A stretch of DNA of 64,000 nucleotides from Burkholderia pyrrocinia. Lineage in GTDB: Bacteria > Pseudomonadota > Gammaproteobacteria > Burkholderiales > Burkholderiaceae. Numbering within the stretch: position 1 is the first letter of the stretch; each line of letters begins with the position of its first letter. Positions 1 to 9,844 of this stretch are shown here, in pieces. Position numbers and translations under genes: made by a program. The notes beneath the pieces were generated by a model. It did no database searches. It was given only the letters and a program-made list of their open reading frames with translations, and was not told the DNA's origin. The stretch covers positions 2,418,001-2,482,000 of the forward strand of contig NZ_CP070978.1 in the NCBI RefSeq assembly GCF_018417535.1. Reading direction: 5' to 3'.

Positions 1-612
1 GCGATCGGCTACTACGGCGTGCGCCCGGCCGACGAACGGCTCGACGAGGGCAGCAGCGCCGGCACCGGCTTCATGTCCGAGCTGTGCCGGCAGTGGGAGC
101 TGTCCGCGCAGCCGCTCGAGCGTCATGGGGTGCGCTCGGTGGTGCTGCGGCTGGGCGTCGTGTTCGGCCCCGGCGGCGCGTTGCGCCCGATGCTGCTGCC
201 GCATTACTTCGGGATGGGCGGACGTTTCGGCGACGGCGCGCAGGTGATGAGCTGGATTCACCGCGACGACGTGCTGCGGATCATCGCGCGCGCGATGTCG
301 AACCCGGGCATGCGCGGCGTCTACAACGCGGTCGCGCCCGGTGCATTGACCCAGCGCGAGTTCGTGCAGGTCGTGACGAAGGTGCTGCGTCGCCCCGCAT
401 GGCTGCACGTGCCGGCCGCGCCGCTGCGCTGCGCGATGGGCGAGATGGCCGAGCTGCTGCTGGACGGGCAGCGGGTGATGCCGGCGCGGCTGCATCAGGA
501 CGGCTTCATGTTCGGGTTCCCGACCGCCGAGCACGCGCTGCGCGACCTGACGAAGCGGCCGCACGCCGATTTTGCCTGCACGGCCTGCCGTTTCCCGCGA
601 CGTCGTGTTTAA
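1..612 (+). CDS. TIGR01777-type NAD(P)-dependent epimerase, C-terminal part
   Basis: The reading frame is open from the first base of the window, so the N-terminal Rossmann region lies outside it. The visible part starts with AIGYYG, then FMSELCRQWE, the usual sequence around the active-site Tyr of the SDR-type sugar-epimerase-like TIGR01777 family. It continues through VLRLGVVFGPGGALRPM and ends with a DUF1731-type tail (LLLDGQRVMPARL, GFMFGFPTAEHALRDL). The exact substrate of this family is not settled. The last ~25 residues after ALRDL look like an unusual extension and could reflect a shifted stop. Confidence 0.85.
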   Translation, partial: AIGYYGVRPADERLDEGSSAGTGFMSELCRQWELSAQPLERHGVRSVVLRLGVVFGPGGALRPMLLPHYFGMGGRFGDGAQVMSWIHRDDVLRIIARAMSNPGMRGVYNAVAPGALTQREFVQVVTKVLRRPAWLHVPAAPLRCAMGEMAELLLDGQRVMPARLHQDGFMFGFPTAEHALRDLTKRPHADFACTACRFPRRRV

Positions 613-683
613 ATTCGGCGTGAACGCGTTCGGGGCGTGTCGTGCGTCCCGAGCGCTCGCATCCGACCTCACAAGGAGACTGC

Positions 684-1307
684 ATGCTGCACATCCTCGG
701 CAAGATCCCGTCCATCAACGTCCGCAAGGTGCTGTGGCTGTGCACCGAGCTGAACCTGCCGTTCGAACAGGAAGACTGGGGCGCGGGCTTTCGCACGACC
801 AACGATCCGGCCTATCTCGCGCTGAATCCGAACGCGCTCGTGCCGGTCATCAAGGACGACGATTTCGTGCTCTGGGAATCGAACACGATCATCCGCTACC
901 TCGCGAACCGCTATGGCGGCGACGCGCTGTATCCGGCCGAGCCGCAGGCGCGCGCGCGGGTCGATCAATGGATCGACTGGCAGGGCGCGGACCTGAACCG
1001 TTCGTGGGTCGGCGCGTTCCTCGGCCTCGTGCGGAAGTCGCCCGATCATCAGGACCCGGACGGCATCGCGCAGTCGATCGCGGGCTGGACGAAGCACATG
1101 CGCGTGCTGAATACGCAGCTCGAATCGACCGGCGCGTTCGTGGCCGGCGACACCTTCACGCTCGCGGACATTCCGATCGGCCTGTCGGTGAACCGCTGGT
1201 TCGGCACGCCGTTCGAGCATCCGGATTTCCCGGCGGTGTCGCGCTATATCGAGCGTCTTGCGACGCGCGAAGGCTTCAAGACCTACGCCGGCAGCGCGAA
1301 TCCGTGA
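684..1307 (+). CDS. Glutathione S-transferase family protein
   Basis: A 207-residue cytosolic protein with a thioredoxin-like N-terminal half ([18 protein letters not shown], then [21 protein letters not shown], the glutathione-binding cis-Pro and Glu-Ser region near residues 50-70) and a helical C-terminal half with FTLADIPIG. This is the standard GST fold and length. The start is the ATG at 684, preceded by an AAGGAGA ribosome site; an upstream in-frame start has no such site. The role is probably conjugation or reduction of electrophiles. The substrate is unknown. Confidence 0.9.
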   Translation: MLHILGKIPSINVRKVLWLCTELNLPFEQEDWGAGFRTTNDPAYLALNPNALVPVIKDDDFVLWESNTIIRYLANRYGGDALYPAEPQARARVDQWIDWQGADLNRSWVGAFLGLVRKSPDHQDPDGIAQSIAGWTKHMRVLNTQLESTGAFVAGDTFTLADIPIGLSVNRWFGTPFEHPDFPAVSRYIERLATREGFKTYAGSANP

Positions 1308-1327
1308 CGCATCGCAGGTAGCGCGCG

Positions 1328-1357
1328 AAGCGGCGGCGTTGCAAGCGCCGCCGCTTT
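1328..1357 (+). terminator. Bidirectional terminator between GST gene and serine hydrolase gene
   Basis: A perfect 11-bp stem (AAGCGGCGGCG against CGCCGCCGCTT) with a 7-base loop sits just past the GST stop and before the convergent serine hydrolase stop. It can serve both strands, although the T run is short. Confidence 0.6.
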
Positions 1358-1390
1358 ACTACCGGCATGCACGGGCACGCGCGTCGGTCG

Positions 1391-2791
1391 TCACGCGCCG
1401 GGTGCCGGCACGGCGTCGAGCACGCGCGCGAGAAACGCCTCGTGATTCCACGCGGATTCCGGCCGCGACAGCCCGAGCCGCACGACCACCAATTGGCGGC
1501 TCGGCACCACGCTCACGAACTGGCCTTCATGGCCGACCGCATGAAACGCGTCGGCCGGCATCGCGCTCGCATGCGGATCGCGATCGTTGAACGGCTCCGG
1601 TACCTTGACCCACAGATGCGCGCCGAACTCCTGGCGCGGTGCCTGCGGCGTCACGCGCGTCAGGTAGCGCACCCAGCCCTCCGGCAGCAGCTGCTGCCCG
1701 TTCCACTCGCCGTCCTGCAGCAGAAGCTGCCCGAAGCGAGCCCAGTCGCGCGCGCTCGCATACATGTATGACGAGCTGCCGAGCGTGCCGGATGCATCGG
1801 GCTCGAACACCGCGCTGCGCATCCCGAGCGGCGCGAACAGCGCGCGGCGCGGCAACGCGAGGTAGTCTTCCTCGCTGCCGCCCAGCGCTTCGCGCATCAC
1901 GCGCGCGACGATCGCGCTGGTGCCGCTCGAGTAGTACCACTGCGTGCCGGGTGTCGAGGCGAGCGGCTTCGCCGACGCGAACCGCGCGGTATCGGGCTGC
2001 GTGAACAGCATCACGGCGACGTCGGACAGCGGGTCGTCGTAGTCCTCGCTGAATTGCAGGCCGCTCGTCATCCGCAGCAACTCGTCGAGCGTGATGGCCG
2101 CGCGCGGGTCGCCGGTGCCGCGCCATTCGGGCAGCAGCGCCGACGCATCGGGCGACAGCTTGTGCTGCGCGACGAGCATGCCGACCAGCGCGGCCGTCAC
2201 GGTCTTCGTCATCGACCAGCCGGGCAGCGGCGTATCGGCCGTGAAGCCGGGCGCATAGCGTTCGGCGATCACCTGTCCGCGCCACATCACGACGACCGCG
2301 CGCGTGCGTCGCGGTTTCGCCGGATCGGGTTCGTCGAATGCGCGATCGAGCGCGGTCTGCAGCTTGTGCGCGTCGATGCCGGCGGGTGGCGCGACGGGCG
2401 CCGGCTGTGCGGGCGGCGGATCGGGGAGAAGGGGCAACGCAGCCGGCAACGTGGCAGGCGACGGCCCGAGCACGAGCGTGCAGCCGAGCCCGGGCCGGAA
2501 GTCGGCTGCGCGTTCGGCGAAGCCGGCGAAGGTCGCCACCGCACGATGATGGTCGGGATCGAGCGACGGGCGCACCAGTTTCAGCAGCGGATGTACGCCG
2601 GCCATGATGTCGACGTCGATCACGGACGCGGCCGGGCGGCCCGACACGTACACGCCGGAACACAGCGCCTTCGCCGCATAGCCGGTCGCGATCGGCGCGA
2701 GCCGGGACAGCATGTATCCCGCATAGCCGAGCGCGGCCAGCAGCACGAGGGCGGCGCCCCGTCGGATCAACGGCTTGATGGGTGTCGTCAT
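1391..2791 (-). CDS. Beta-lactamase-family serine hydrolase, membrane-anchored
   Basis: About 466 residues. An N-terminal hydrophobic segment (residues ~11-30) suggests a membrane anchor or uncleaved signal. The catalytic SxxK motif of class C beta-lactamase-like hydrolases is SMTK at ~193-196, followed by a YSSG variant of the YxN motif at ~287-290 and a C-terminal HxG-like HEGQ. Relatives include 6-aminohexanoate-dimer hydrolases and esterases, so beta-lactam resistance should not be assumed. The ATG at 2791 was chosen because an AAGGA site precedes it; a longer form would begin at 2854. Confidence 0.85.
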   Translation of the reverse strand: MTTPIKPLIRRGAALVLLAALGYAGYMLSRLAPIATGYAAKALCSGVYVSGRPAASVIDVDIMAGVHPLLKLVRPSLDPDHHRAVATFAGFAERAADFRPGLGCTLVLGPSPATLPAALPLLPDPPPAQPAPVAPPAGIDAHKLQTALDRAFDEPDPAKPRRTRAVVVMWRGQVIAERYAPGFTADTPLPGWSMTKTVTAALVGMLVAQHKLSPDASALLPEWRGTGDPRAAITLDELLRMTSGLQFSEDYDDPLSDVAVMLFTQPDTARFASAKPLASTPGTQWYYSSGTSAIVARVMREALGGSEEDYLALPRRALFAPLGMRSAVFEPDASGTLGSSSYMYASARDWARFGQLLLQDGEWNGQQLLPEGWVRYLTRVTPQAPRQEFGAHLWVKVPEPFNDRDPHASAMPADAFHAVGHEGQFVSVVPSRQLVVVRLGLSRPESAWNHEAFLARVLDAVPAPGA

Positions 2792-2946
2792 GCGCGAGCG
2801 TCCTTGGTTGTCTGCAGGCAAGCCATGAACCGGCAGTGTCGCAGGTTCGGGCAAGCGGTGGCAATCGCGGGTGCTGGCGACGCCGGGTGGCGTCGATCGG
2901 GCGCATGTTGCCCGGCGTGTGCGAATCGTATGTGTCGATCGCGCAT

Positions 2947-2975
2947 GTGAACGGGCCGCATTGCGGCCCGTTCAC
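2947..2975 (-). terminator. Hairpin downstream of beta-propeller gene
   Basis: A perfect 14-bp inverted repeat (GTGAACGGGCCGCA and its complement) lies 8 bases beyond the stop of the leftward gene at 2984. There is no clear T run, so it may stop transcription or protect the RNA end. Confidence 0.55.
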
Positions 2976-2983
2976 GTGGTACG

Positions 2984-4159
2984 TCATTGCATGTTGTTGT
3001 TGTCCGAACGCAGGGTCCAGACCGTCGCGGTATTCGTGTTGTCGTCGACGGCCGCGAATTGCGGCTGGCCTTTGCTGCCGTGCCCGAACGCAAGGCCGAA
3101 TGCCGAGCCTGGCGCGGTATCGACCTGCATTTGCGCGACGAAGCGCCCGTCCACCGTGAATTCGACGATCTCGCTCGGTTGCAGCGGGTCGGGGTTGACC
3201 GCGTCGCCGTTCGCGGTCACGAGATGGCCGTTCGGCGCGAGCGCCAGCGCGAGCGGGCCGTGCAGGTGCTTTGCGTCGAAGTAGATCATCCGTCCGACGC
3301 CGCCGTTGCGGTTCGTCGACGCGGCGTTCTGGATCGCGAACACCGCGTTGTCGCCCGTGGACGCGACATACAGGACATCGACGTCCGGGTCGTACGCGAG
3401 GCCGGTCGGGCCGACGACGAGTGCATTCGGATCGGTCCGGTTCACGTAGCCCGACGCGATGATGCGCGAGCCCGGCAGCATCGTGACGCCGTCGTCGCCG
3501 ATCGCCAGTTCGATTCGTGCGACCGTGCCGTTCAGTACGTTCGACACGAACGCGGTCACGCGCTGGCCGCGATCGATCACGGTCATGTCCCACGGCCCGT
3601 CGAGCAGCGTGGCGCTGACCAGTTGCTTGACGAGATTGCCTTGCGGATTGATGACGAGCAGCGAGCCCGGCGCGACCACGGTCTTGCCGTCCGGCGCCGG
3701 CACGTTGCCGACCAGCACGAAGCCGCTGCGCAGCACCGCGAGCGCGGTCGTCAGGCCCAGATTGCTGCCGTGGAAGAACGTCGCCGGCGTATTGCCGGGC
3801 GACAGCTTCACGATCGTCGTGCCGGTGCCTTGCAGGTTCGACGCCGCGTTGAAGTTGGACACGACGACGTCACCCGGTTTCAGCGTGCTCCAGGTCGGCA
3901 CGCCGCGCGGCACGAACGCGATGCCGTACGGATTGAGATCGCCGTTGGCGGGCACGGTCGATGCGGTGACCGACGAAATCGGCAGGATGATGTCGTTGCC
4001 GCCGGCCCACGCGAACGTCGACGACAAGGCGGCCAGCCCGGCGGCGCAAGCCGCGCGGCATAGCGTGCGCGCAAGTGCGTGCGACGCGCGCGCGAAAACC
4101 GGTGGGTGAACCGCGAAGACGGGCGGGGCGGGCGAACGACAGGAGGGGAGAGGGTCCAT
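2984..4159 (-). CDS. Secreted NHL/beta-propeller-like protein
   Basis: A 391-residue protein with a long positively charged N-terminus and a hydrophobic signal segment ending near AWAGG (~residue 54), so it is probably exported. The rest is built of repeated beta-strand units such as NPYGIAFVPRG, DGPWDMTVIDRG, VGPTGLAYDPDVDVLYVAST and GPLALALAPNGHLVTANGD, typical of NHL or SMP-30-like propellers. No catalytic signature is recognised. It may bind a surface partner or be a lactonase-like protein. The start is uncertain; a shorter start inside the long leader is possible. Confidence 0.75.
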   Translation of the reverse strand: MDPLPSCRSPAPPVFAVHPPVFARASHALARTLCRAACAAGLAALSSTFAWAGGNDIILPISSVTASTVPANGDLNPYGIAFVPRGVPTWSTLKPGDVVVSNFNAASNLQGTGTTIVKLSPGNTPATFFHGSNLGLTTALAVLRSGFVLVGNVPAPDGKTVVAPGSLLVINPQGNLVKQLVSATLLDGPWDMTVIDRGQRVTAFVSNVLNGTVARIELAIGDDGVTMLPGSRIIASGYVNRTDPNALVVGPTGLAYDPDVDVLYVASTGDNAVFAIQNAASTNRNGGVGRMIYFDAKHLHGPLALALAPNGHLVTANGDAVNPDPLQPSEIVEFTVDGRFVAQMQVDTAPGSAFGLAFGHGSKGQPQFAAVDDNTNTATVWTLRSDNNNMQ

Positions 4160-4444
4160 GACATGACTCCGGTTGATGATCGCGATCAGTCATCCCGGCT
4201 GCCGGCCAGCGCAGCCGACGGGTGTCCGGCGCCGGTTCGCGATCTTGCCGCGCGAACCCACGCTCGAAATAAACGGATGGCGACGGCTGCTTATTCCATC
4301 CGGTTGCGCTCGTTGCACGCGCACCGGCAGCCATTGTTCGCTGCGATGGCGACACGGCCTGACAAGTTGAAATATTGGGCGCCGTCGGCCGATAATCGTC
4401 GGGCATCGAACGCTCACCCATTCCAACCGTTATCGGAAACCGCC

Positions 4445-4864
4445 ATGTCCTACGACAACAACAACCCGTTCGCCAGAATCCTGCGCGGCGAACTGCCGTG
4501 CGTGAAGGTCGCGGAAGACGACGCAACCCTCGCGATCATGGATCTGATGCCGCAGGCCGACGGTCACGTGCTCGTGATTCCGAAGGAGCCGGCCGCGCAG
4601 ATCTTCGAGCTGTCCGGCGACGCGGCCGCGGCCGGCATCCGCATGACGCAGCGTGTCGCGGCGGCCGTGCGCGCGGCGCTCGAGCCGGACGGCGTGTTCA
4701 TCGGCCAGTTCAACGGCGCGGCGGCCGGCCAGACGGTCCCGCACGTGCACTTCCATGTGATCCCGCGCTGGGAAGGCGCCGAGCTGCGGATGCATGCACG
4801 CGACATTGCCGACGCGGCGACGCTCGAATCGATCGCCCAGCGCATTCGCGCGCGCTTCGTGTAA
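4445..4864 (+). CDS. HIT family nucleotide hydrolase/transferase
   Basis: A 139-residue cytosolic protein with the histidine triad PHVHFHVIP (His100, 102, 104), which gives the family its name and supplies the nucleophile for cleaving nucleoside phosphoramidates or dinucleotides. Length and the FARILRGELPC opening match bacterial HinT-like proteins. The start at 4445 gives the canonical length. It is transcribed away from the propeller gene and appears monocistronic. Confidence 0.92.
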   Translation: MSYDNNNPFARILRGELPCVKVAEDDATLAIMDLMPQADGHVLVIPKEPAAQIFELSGDAAAAGIRMTQRVAAAVRAALEPDGVFIGQFNGAAAGQTVPHVHFHVIPRWEGAELRMHARDIADAATLESIAQRIRARFV

Positions 4865-5117
4865 CGGCGCGTTCGCATGCGGCGCGGCGACGGCGTACAT
4901 CCCGGCCGCCGCGTCGCAGCGGGTTGTTTCGGCGGTCACGCGAAGTAACACGTGTAACCGTCGGCGAAACTCGGCCCGGCAAGCCCGGCGCTAGACTCGG
5001 CGCATTGCTTCATCGAGCGACAGGAAGAGCGGAGCGCCTCTTCGTGCCGGCCGCCGCCGCTCGCGGCGGCGCGGTCTTCGCAAGGTGTCATTCGTCTTTC
5101 TCGCCGGGAATCGAGCC

Positions 5118-5282
5118 ATGTCCAGACTTCTCATCACGCTTGCCCTGATCGGCGGCCTGTCCGGCTGCTACGTCGCGCCGCCGTACGGCTATGCGCCCGC
5201 GCCGGCCTACTACGGCTACGCGCCGGCGTATTACGCGCCGCCCGTCAGCATCGGGATCGGCGGCAACTTCCGCATCCGCTGA
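5118..5282 (+). CDS. Small tyrosine-rich lipoprotein
   Basis: A 54-residue protein with a lipoprotein signal (MSRLLITLALIGGLSGC, lipobox LSGC, lipidated Cys at residue 17). A short Ala/Pro/Tyr-rich segment of repeated APAYYGY-like units follows. This small envelope-protein type is common in Burkholderia and has no known activity. The ATG at 5118 was chosen because it places the signal peptide at the N-terminus. Confidence 0.7.
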   Translation: MSRLLITLALIGGLSGCYVAPPYGYAPAPAYYGYAPAYYAPPVSIGIGGNFRIR

Positions 5283-5434
5283 TCGGGCACCCGGCGCGGG
5301 CGCTGCCCGCGCCGGTCCGCTGCCCTTCGCCGGAAGATTCGCGCGGATTCGCGCGCCGCATGACGACGGCGCGCTGCGCATCGTGCGCGCGGTTCCTATA
5401 CTTCACAGGAAAGCGCATCTCCGGTGAGGCAGCC

Positions 5435-6094
5435 ATGTCGGTCACACGCAAGGTCGCTGTCCTGTCGGGCGTATCCACGCTCGTCTATCTCGGGCTCGCC
5501 GTGCTCGGCAGCGGCGGGTTCGCTGCCTTTTTCTCGCATCCGCCGCTGATCGTCGTCGTCGTTGCGACGCTCGCGATGGCCGTCGTCGCGATGTTCACCG
5601 AGGGCAACCTGAGCGCCGGCGAGCGCGAGAACCGCGACAACCGCTGGGTGCTCGCGGCATTCGCGGTGACCGGCTTCCTGCTCGCCTATCTGCCGGCGCT
5701 GACCGACCGGCTCGATGTCTGGACCTTCGGCGGCGATACGGTGCGATGGCTCGGCGTCGTGCTGTACATCGCGGGCGGTGCGCTGCGCATCTGGCCCGTG
5801 TTCGTGCTCGGCAAGCGCTTCAGCGGGCTCGTCGCGATCCAGCCGGGCCATACGCTCGTGACCGACGGCATCTACCGCCGCATCCGCAATCCGAGCTATC
5901 TCGGCCTGCTCGTCAATTCGGTCGGCTGGGCGCTCGCGTTCCGCTCGGGCGTCGGCGTGCTGCTGGTCGCGCTGATGATCGTGCCGCTCGTCGCGCGCAT
6001 CCGCTCCGAGGAAGCGCTGCTGCGTTCGCAATTCGGCACCGAATACGACGCGTATTGCGCGCGGACGTGGCGGCTGCTGCCCGGCGTGTACTGA
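5435..6094 (+). CDS. Isoprenylcysteine carboxyl methyltransferase-like membrane protein
   Basis: A 219-residue inner-membrane protein with about five hydrophobic segments. The C-terminal region carries the ICMT/phospholipid-methyltransferase signature: YRRIRNPSYLGLLVNSVGWAL, then RIRSEEALLRSQFGTEYDAYCARTWRLLPGVY. Bacterial members methylate small molecules or lipids; the substrate here is unknown. The start at ATG 5435 gives a natural membrane N-terminus. Confidence 0.85.
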   Translation: MSVTRKVAVLSGVSTLVYLGLAVLGSGGFAAFFSHPPLIVVVVATLAMAVVAMFTEGNLSAGERENRDNRWVLAAFAVTGFLLAYLPALTDRLDVWTFGGDTVRWLGVVLYIAGGALRIWPVFVLGKRFSGLVAIQPGHTLVTDGIYRRIRNPSYLGLLVNSVGWALAFRSGVGVLLVALMIVPLVARIRSEEALLRSQFGTEYDAYCARTWRLLPGVY

Positions 6095-6470
6095 CCCCTC
6101 GTCTCGCCCCGACCGTCGTTTCGGGGCGCGCTCGCGACACGGGCCCGATGTGTTGCCACGTGTGTCTCAAACGCGCGACGCCGTGCGTGGCCGGCCTGCC
6201 GTTCCGCAGGGCCTGATTGTCGCCGAAGCCAATGCCGGCGCGGGTTCCAGGCGATTTCAGGGAGCGCGTTCTACGTCCGTTATTCGCAAACAACTTGTTA
6301 CCAGAATGTCCACGGCAAGGGGGTGGGACCGGTGCTATTCTTCGCCGCAAGCTCGTTGAAATGAATTGGTCCGGGGTTCGGCACAATGCCTGAACCGACG
6401 TCGATCGATTCAGATCGTCGTACCGAGCGGACCTTCGATAACCAGATTGCGAACAAGGAAGAATACGGGA

Positions 6471-6926
6471 ATGTGGAAGAAAATCGCCCCCGCTCTCGTC
6501 GTCGCCGCGCTGACCGGCACGACTGCACTGCCGGCATTGGCCGGTGACTTGAACAACGCGCTTGGCGGCGCGCTCGGCGGGGTTGCCGGCGCAGCGGTCG
6601 GTGGTGCGGTCGGCGGCAGCACCGGCTCGGTAATCGGCGGCGCCATCGGCGGTGGCGCGGGTGGTGCGGTGACGTCGAACCGTCGCGAGCGCACCGGCGC
6701 GATCATCGGCGGCGCACTCGGCGGCGGCGCAGGTACCGCGGCAGGCAACGCGATGGGCGGCCGCACCGGCGGCCTGCTGGGCGCGGCGGTCGGCGGCGGC
6801 GCGGGCGCGGCGCTCGGCGGCAACATGTCGCGCAGCTCGTACGAACGCGATTACGGCGATCGCGGTTATCGAGGCGATCGCGGCTATCGTCGCCACAAGC
6901 ATCATCACCACCGCGACTGGGACTGA
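6471..6926 (+). CDS. Glycine-zipper envelope protein
   Basis: A 151-residue protein with a signal peptide (MWKKIAPALVVAALTG...ALAG), then a long run of glycine-zipper units such as GGALGGVAGAAVGG and GGAIGGGAGG, interrupted by a basic SNRRER segment. The Arg/Tyr/His-rich tail ends in HKHHHHRDWD. Glycine zippers pack in membranes, as in 17-kDa antigen/2TM-type outer-membrane proteins. The His cluster could bind metal. AAGGAAG precedes the ATG. Confidence 0.75.
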   Translation: MWKKIAPALVVAALTGTTALPALAGDLNNALGGALGGVAGAAVGGAVGGSTGSVIGGAIGGGAGGAVTSNRRERTGAIIGGALGGGAGTAAGNAMGGRTGGLLGAAVGGGAGAALGGNMSRSSYERDYGDRGYRGDRGYRRHKHHHHRDWD

Positions 6927-7795
6927 TCGCCGCTGGCGCGGCACGGTGCGCGACCTGCGCACCGTCGAGCCGACGGCGTCGGCACCCGACGCGCGAGTCG
7001 GCCCGGCGGCCTGCCGGGCCGCCATCGCCGGCAAGACCGGCGACCCTTTCCGGCTTCATCAGCCGCTGCCATATGCCCGATCGACGGGCCGGCCATTTCC
7101 CTCCTCGTCGTATTTCCCCGCTTTCCGACCCTACCGCCTGCCGCGCCTGAATACGTGTGCGCAAGATCGGCGAACGCCATCGGTTTTCCGTTCGACGCGT
7201 CAACCCGTTCCGGCCTGACGAAGGCTCGCGACCGCAATGGAGCCACTCGCTTGCGCGCGCACATCGACCGTCTGCAATCCGCGTAACCGGATGTATCGCG
7301 ATCCGCGTTGCGAGACCGGTGTTGCCGCGATCGGAGGCGATGCGTCGATCGTCCCGGCGCTCGTCCGCAATGCGCCCGCCGTCAGGATTTCCCTGATATG
7401 CAGACCGCTGCGCCATGCCGCTTCACCGCGCATCGCGGGCGCCGGCGAGTAGTGGAAAATCGAATGGATAGCATCGCAACATTTAATTGGTCGATTGCGA
7501 TCGACTTCGCTATCGTCAACGATGCCCGCGTACGGAATCGAACCGTGCCGTTAGCCGCGCCTCGCCGCATGATCGCGAGCGTCGCGGCCCGGCCGCCGGA
7601 CCCACCTGCATCGGTCGCCGCGTCCGATCAACCGGACGGATCCGTCGCGAAGCCTGGCCGACCGAACGAAGGCGCATGCGCTTTCAAGCCACCCCGGCAA
7701 CGATGTCCCGCCGCCGCATGCGTGCCCCACGCGCCTGCGTGCCGCCCGATGCCGTTTGCGCCCGGGGCCGGACCAACCCATTGCCTGGATGCACT
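6927..7795. other. Long intergenic region without a supported gene
   Basis: About 870 bases with no reading frame showing a recognisable protein or a convincing ribosome site. The last 350 bases include a more AT-rich stretch near 7455-7510, with 7-bp arms ATCGCAA/TTGCGAT at 7473-7479 and 7495-7501, a plausible promoter or operator region for the ureidoglycine aminohydrolase gene. Confidence 0.5.
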
Positions 7796-8632
7796 ATGTC
7801 TAAGACAACGTATTACGCGCCGCACGGCGGCCATCCACCGCAGACCGATCTGCTGACCGATCGCGCGATGTTCACCGAGGCGTACGCGGTGATCCCGAAG
7901 GGGGTGATGCGCGACATCGTCACGAGCTGGCTGCCGTTCTGGACGAACACGCGCCTGTGGGTGATCGCCCGCCCGCTGTCGGGTTTCGCCGAAACCTTCT
8001 CGCAGTACATCGTCGAAGTGAACCCGGGCGGCGGCAGCGACAAGCCCGAGCAGGACAAGAACGCCGAAGCCGTGCTGTTCGTCGTCGAAGGCGAAGCCGA
8101 GCTGACGCTGCAGGGTACGAAGCACGTGCTGAAGCCGGGCGGCTACGCGTTCATTCCGCCGGGCGCGGACTGGACGCTGCACAACGTCAGCGACGCCGCG
8201 GTGCGTTTCCACTGGGTCCGCAAGCACTACCAGGTCGTCGACGGCATCCCGCTTCCCGAAGCCTTCGTGACCAACGAGCAGGACGTCGAGCCGATCCCGA
8301 TGCCGGGCACCAACGGCGCGTGGGTGACGACGCGCTTCGTCGACATGAGCGACATGCGTCACGACATGCACGTGAACATCGTCACGTTCGAGCCGGGCGG
8401 CGTGATTCCGTTCGCCGAAACGCACGTGATGGAGCACGGCCTGTACGTGCTCGAAGGCAAGGCCGTCTATCGCCTGAACCAGGACTGGGTCGAGGTGGAA
8501 GCGGGCGACTTCATGTGGCTGCGCGCGTTCTGCCCGCAGGCATGCTATTCGGGTGGCCCTGGCCGCTTCCGCTACCTGCTGTACAAGGATGTGAACCGTC
8601 ACATGAACCTGACGCTGAACCCCGCGCGCTGA
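7796..8632 (+). CDS. allE: (S)-ureidoglycine aminohydrolase
   Basis: A 278-residue bicupin. It matches the ureide-pathway enzyme that releases ammonia from (S)-ureidoglycine to give (S)-ureidoglycolate during allantoin catabolism. Diagnostic stretches are YYAPHGGHPPQTDLLTDRA, the first cupin (FVVEGEAELTLQG, PPGADWTLHN) and the second, metal-binding cupin (GVIPFAETHVMEHGLYVLEGKAVYRL, then FCPQACYSGGPGRFRYLLYKD). No allantoinase, allantoate amidohydrolase or ureidoglycolate enzyme is nearby, so the pathway partners lie elsewhere. The start at 7796 gives the family's normal N-terminus. Confidence 0.93.
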   Translation: MSKTTYYAPHGGHPPQTDLLTDRAMFTEAYAVIPKGVMRDIVTSWLPFWTNTRLWVIARPLSGFAETFSQYIVEVNPGGGSDKPEQDKNAEAVLFVVEGEAELTLQGTKHVLKPGGYAFIPPGADWTLHNVSDAAVRFHWVRKHYQVVDGIPLPEAFVTNEQDVEPIPMPGTNGAWVTTRFVDMSDMRHDMHVNIVTFEPGGVIPFAETHVMEHGLYVLEGKAVYRLNQDWVEVEAGDFMWLRAFCPQACYSGGPGRFRYLLYKDVNRHMNLTLNPAR

Positions 8633-8660
8633 ACGCCGCGCCGGCAGTCGAACGCGAAAG

Positions 8661-8688
8661 CCCGCCAGCGGATGCCGGCGGGTTTTTT
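8661..8688 (+). terminator. Rho-independent terminator of ureidoglycine aminohydrolase gene
   Basis: CCCGCC and GGCGGG arms followed directly by a T7 run, 28 bases after the stop codon: a classic intrinsic terminator. Confidence 0.85.
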
Positions 8689-8799
8689 TCATGGCGCGGA
8701 GACTGGCGGGTCATTGCATCCAGGCGGCCGGTGACGCGCATTTCGACTGCAAGCTCAGTGACCTTTCCCGCGCCGGAAAGGCGGAGGCCATCCCGCGCA

Positions 8800-9726
8800 T
8801 CATCCCGCCTGCCCGTCGCGCAATGGCGCGCCGGTCAAGCGCAGCTCATGCGCCAGGCCGATCAGCGCGCGCAACCGCGCGGGCACGAAGCGATGGCCCG
8901 AATAGTAGAGCCGCAGCCCGCCGAACGACGGGCACCACGGTACCAGCACCGGCACCAGGGCACCGGTCTTCAGTTCTTCGTCGATGAACCATTCGGAAAC
9001 GAAGCCGATGCCCAGCCCGAACAGGATCGCCTGCTTGATGGCGGACGGTTCATTGAGCGCGAACCGTACGGGCAGGTCCATCTGCAGCTTCTGCCCGTTG
9101 CGTTCGAGCTCCCAGTGATAGATGCCGCCGTGGGACATGCGCATGCCGATGCTTTGGTGCTTGAGCAGATCGCGCGGATGACGGGGCGTGCCCTGGCGCT
9201 TCAGATAGTCGGGCGTCGCCACCACCAGCATGCGGGTATCGCGCGAGAGCGCTACGGCGATCATGTCCTGCGGCACGGATTCGGCCAGGCGGATGCCGGC
9301 GTCGAACCCTTCGGCAACGATATCGATCAGGCGCGACTCGCTCACGATGTCGATGCGGACGTCGGGGTAGCGCCGTGCATACGGGTAAAACAGCGGTTCC
9401 ATCAACAGGTGCGCGGCGCCCTGCGGCGCATTGATGCGCAGCGTGCCGCTGGGCGTGTCGGGCCCGGTGCCGGCTTCTTCGCCGGCGCTCCTGATCTCGG
9501 CAAGCGCGGGCGCGATGCGCTCCACGTAGCGTTGGCCTGCATCGGTCAGCGACACGCTCCGTGTCGAGCGGTTGAACAGGCGCACCTTCAGGCGCGCCTC
9601 CAGTCCGGCCACCGCGCTGCTCACCGCCGTCGTGGACATGCCCAGTTCCAGCGCCGCACCGCGAAAGCTGCTGCGGCGCGCGACGGCCAGGACCACTTCC
9701 AGTTCGGTCATTCCGGTGCGGTGCAT
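8800..9726 (-). CDS. LysR-type transcriptional regulator (divergent from aldehyde dehydrogenase)
   Basis: About 308 residues. The N-terminal winged helix-turn-helix ([46 protein letters not shown], split here only for naming) is followed by a periplasmic-binding-like effector domain. It resembles the DhcR/CrgA-like LysR branch that usually controls a divergent dehydrogenase. It is transcribed away from the aldehyde dehydrogenase gene at 9845, its likely target. ATG 9726 has an AGGA site 6 bases upstream; the alternative ATG at 9762 has none. Confidence 0.88.
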   Translation of the reverse strand: MHRTGMTELEVVLAVARRSSFRGAALELGMSTTAVSSAVAGLEARLKVRLFNRSTRSVSLTDAGQRYVERIAPALAEIRSAGEEAGTGPDTPSGTLRINAPQGAAHLLMEPLFYPYARRYPDVRIDIVSESRLIDIVAEGFDAGIRLAESVPQDMIAVALSRDTRMLVVATPDYLKRQGTPRHPRDLLKHQSIGMRMSHGGIYHWELERNGQKLQMDLPVRFALNEPSAIKQAILFGLGIGFVSEWFIDEELKTGALVPVLVPWCPSFGGLRLYYSGHRFVPARLRALIGLAHELRLTGAPLRDGQAG

Positions 9727-9844
9727 CGATTGTCCTGATTTTCGGGATGAGTCATCAGCCATAAAGCGGCTTATCAGAACAGTAATGTATTCCTAGACTG
9801 CGTGTCATGACAGCTTGTCGGATACGCGCAAAGGAGCACGCACC

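Noticed and set aside
1391..2791. Beta-lactam resistance gene
   Set aside because: SxxK and YxS motifs fit the broad class C-like serine hydrolase family, and nothing specific to beta-lactamases is visible.
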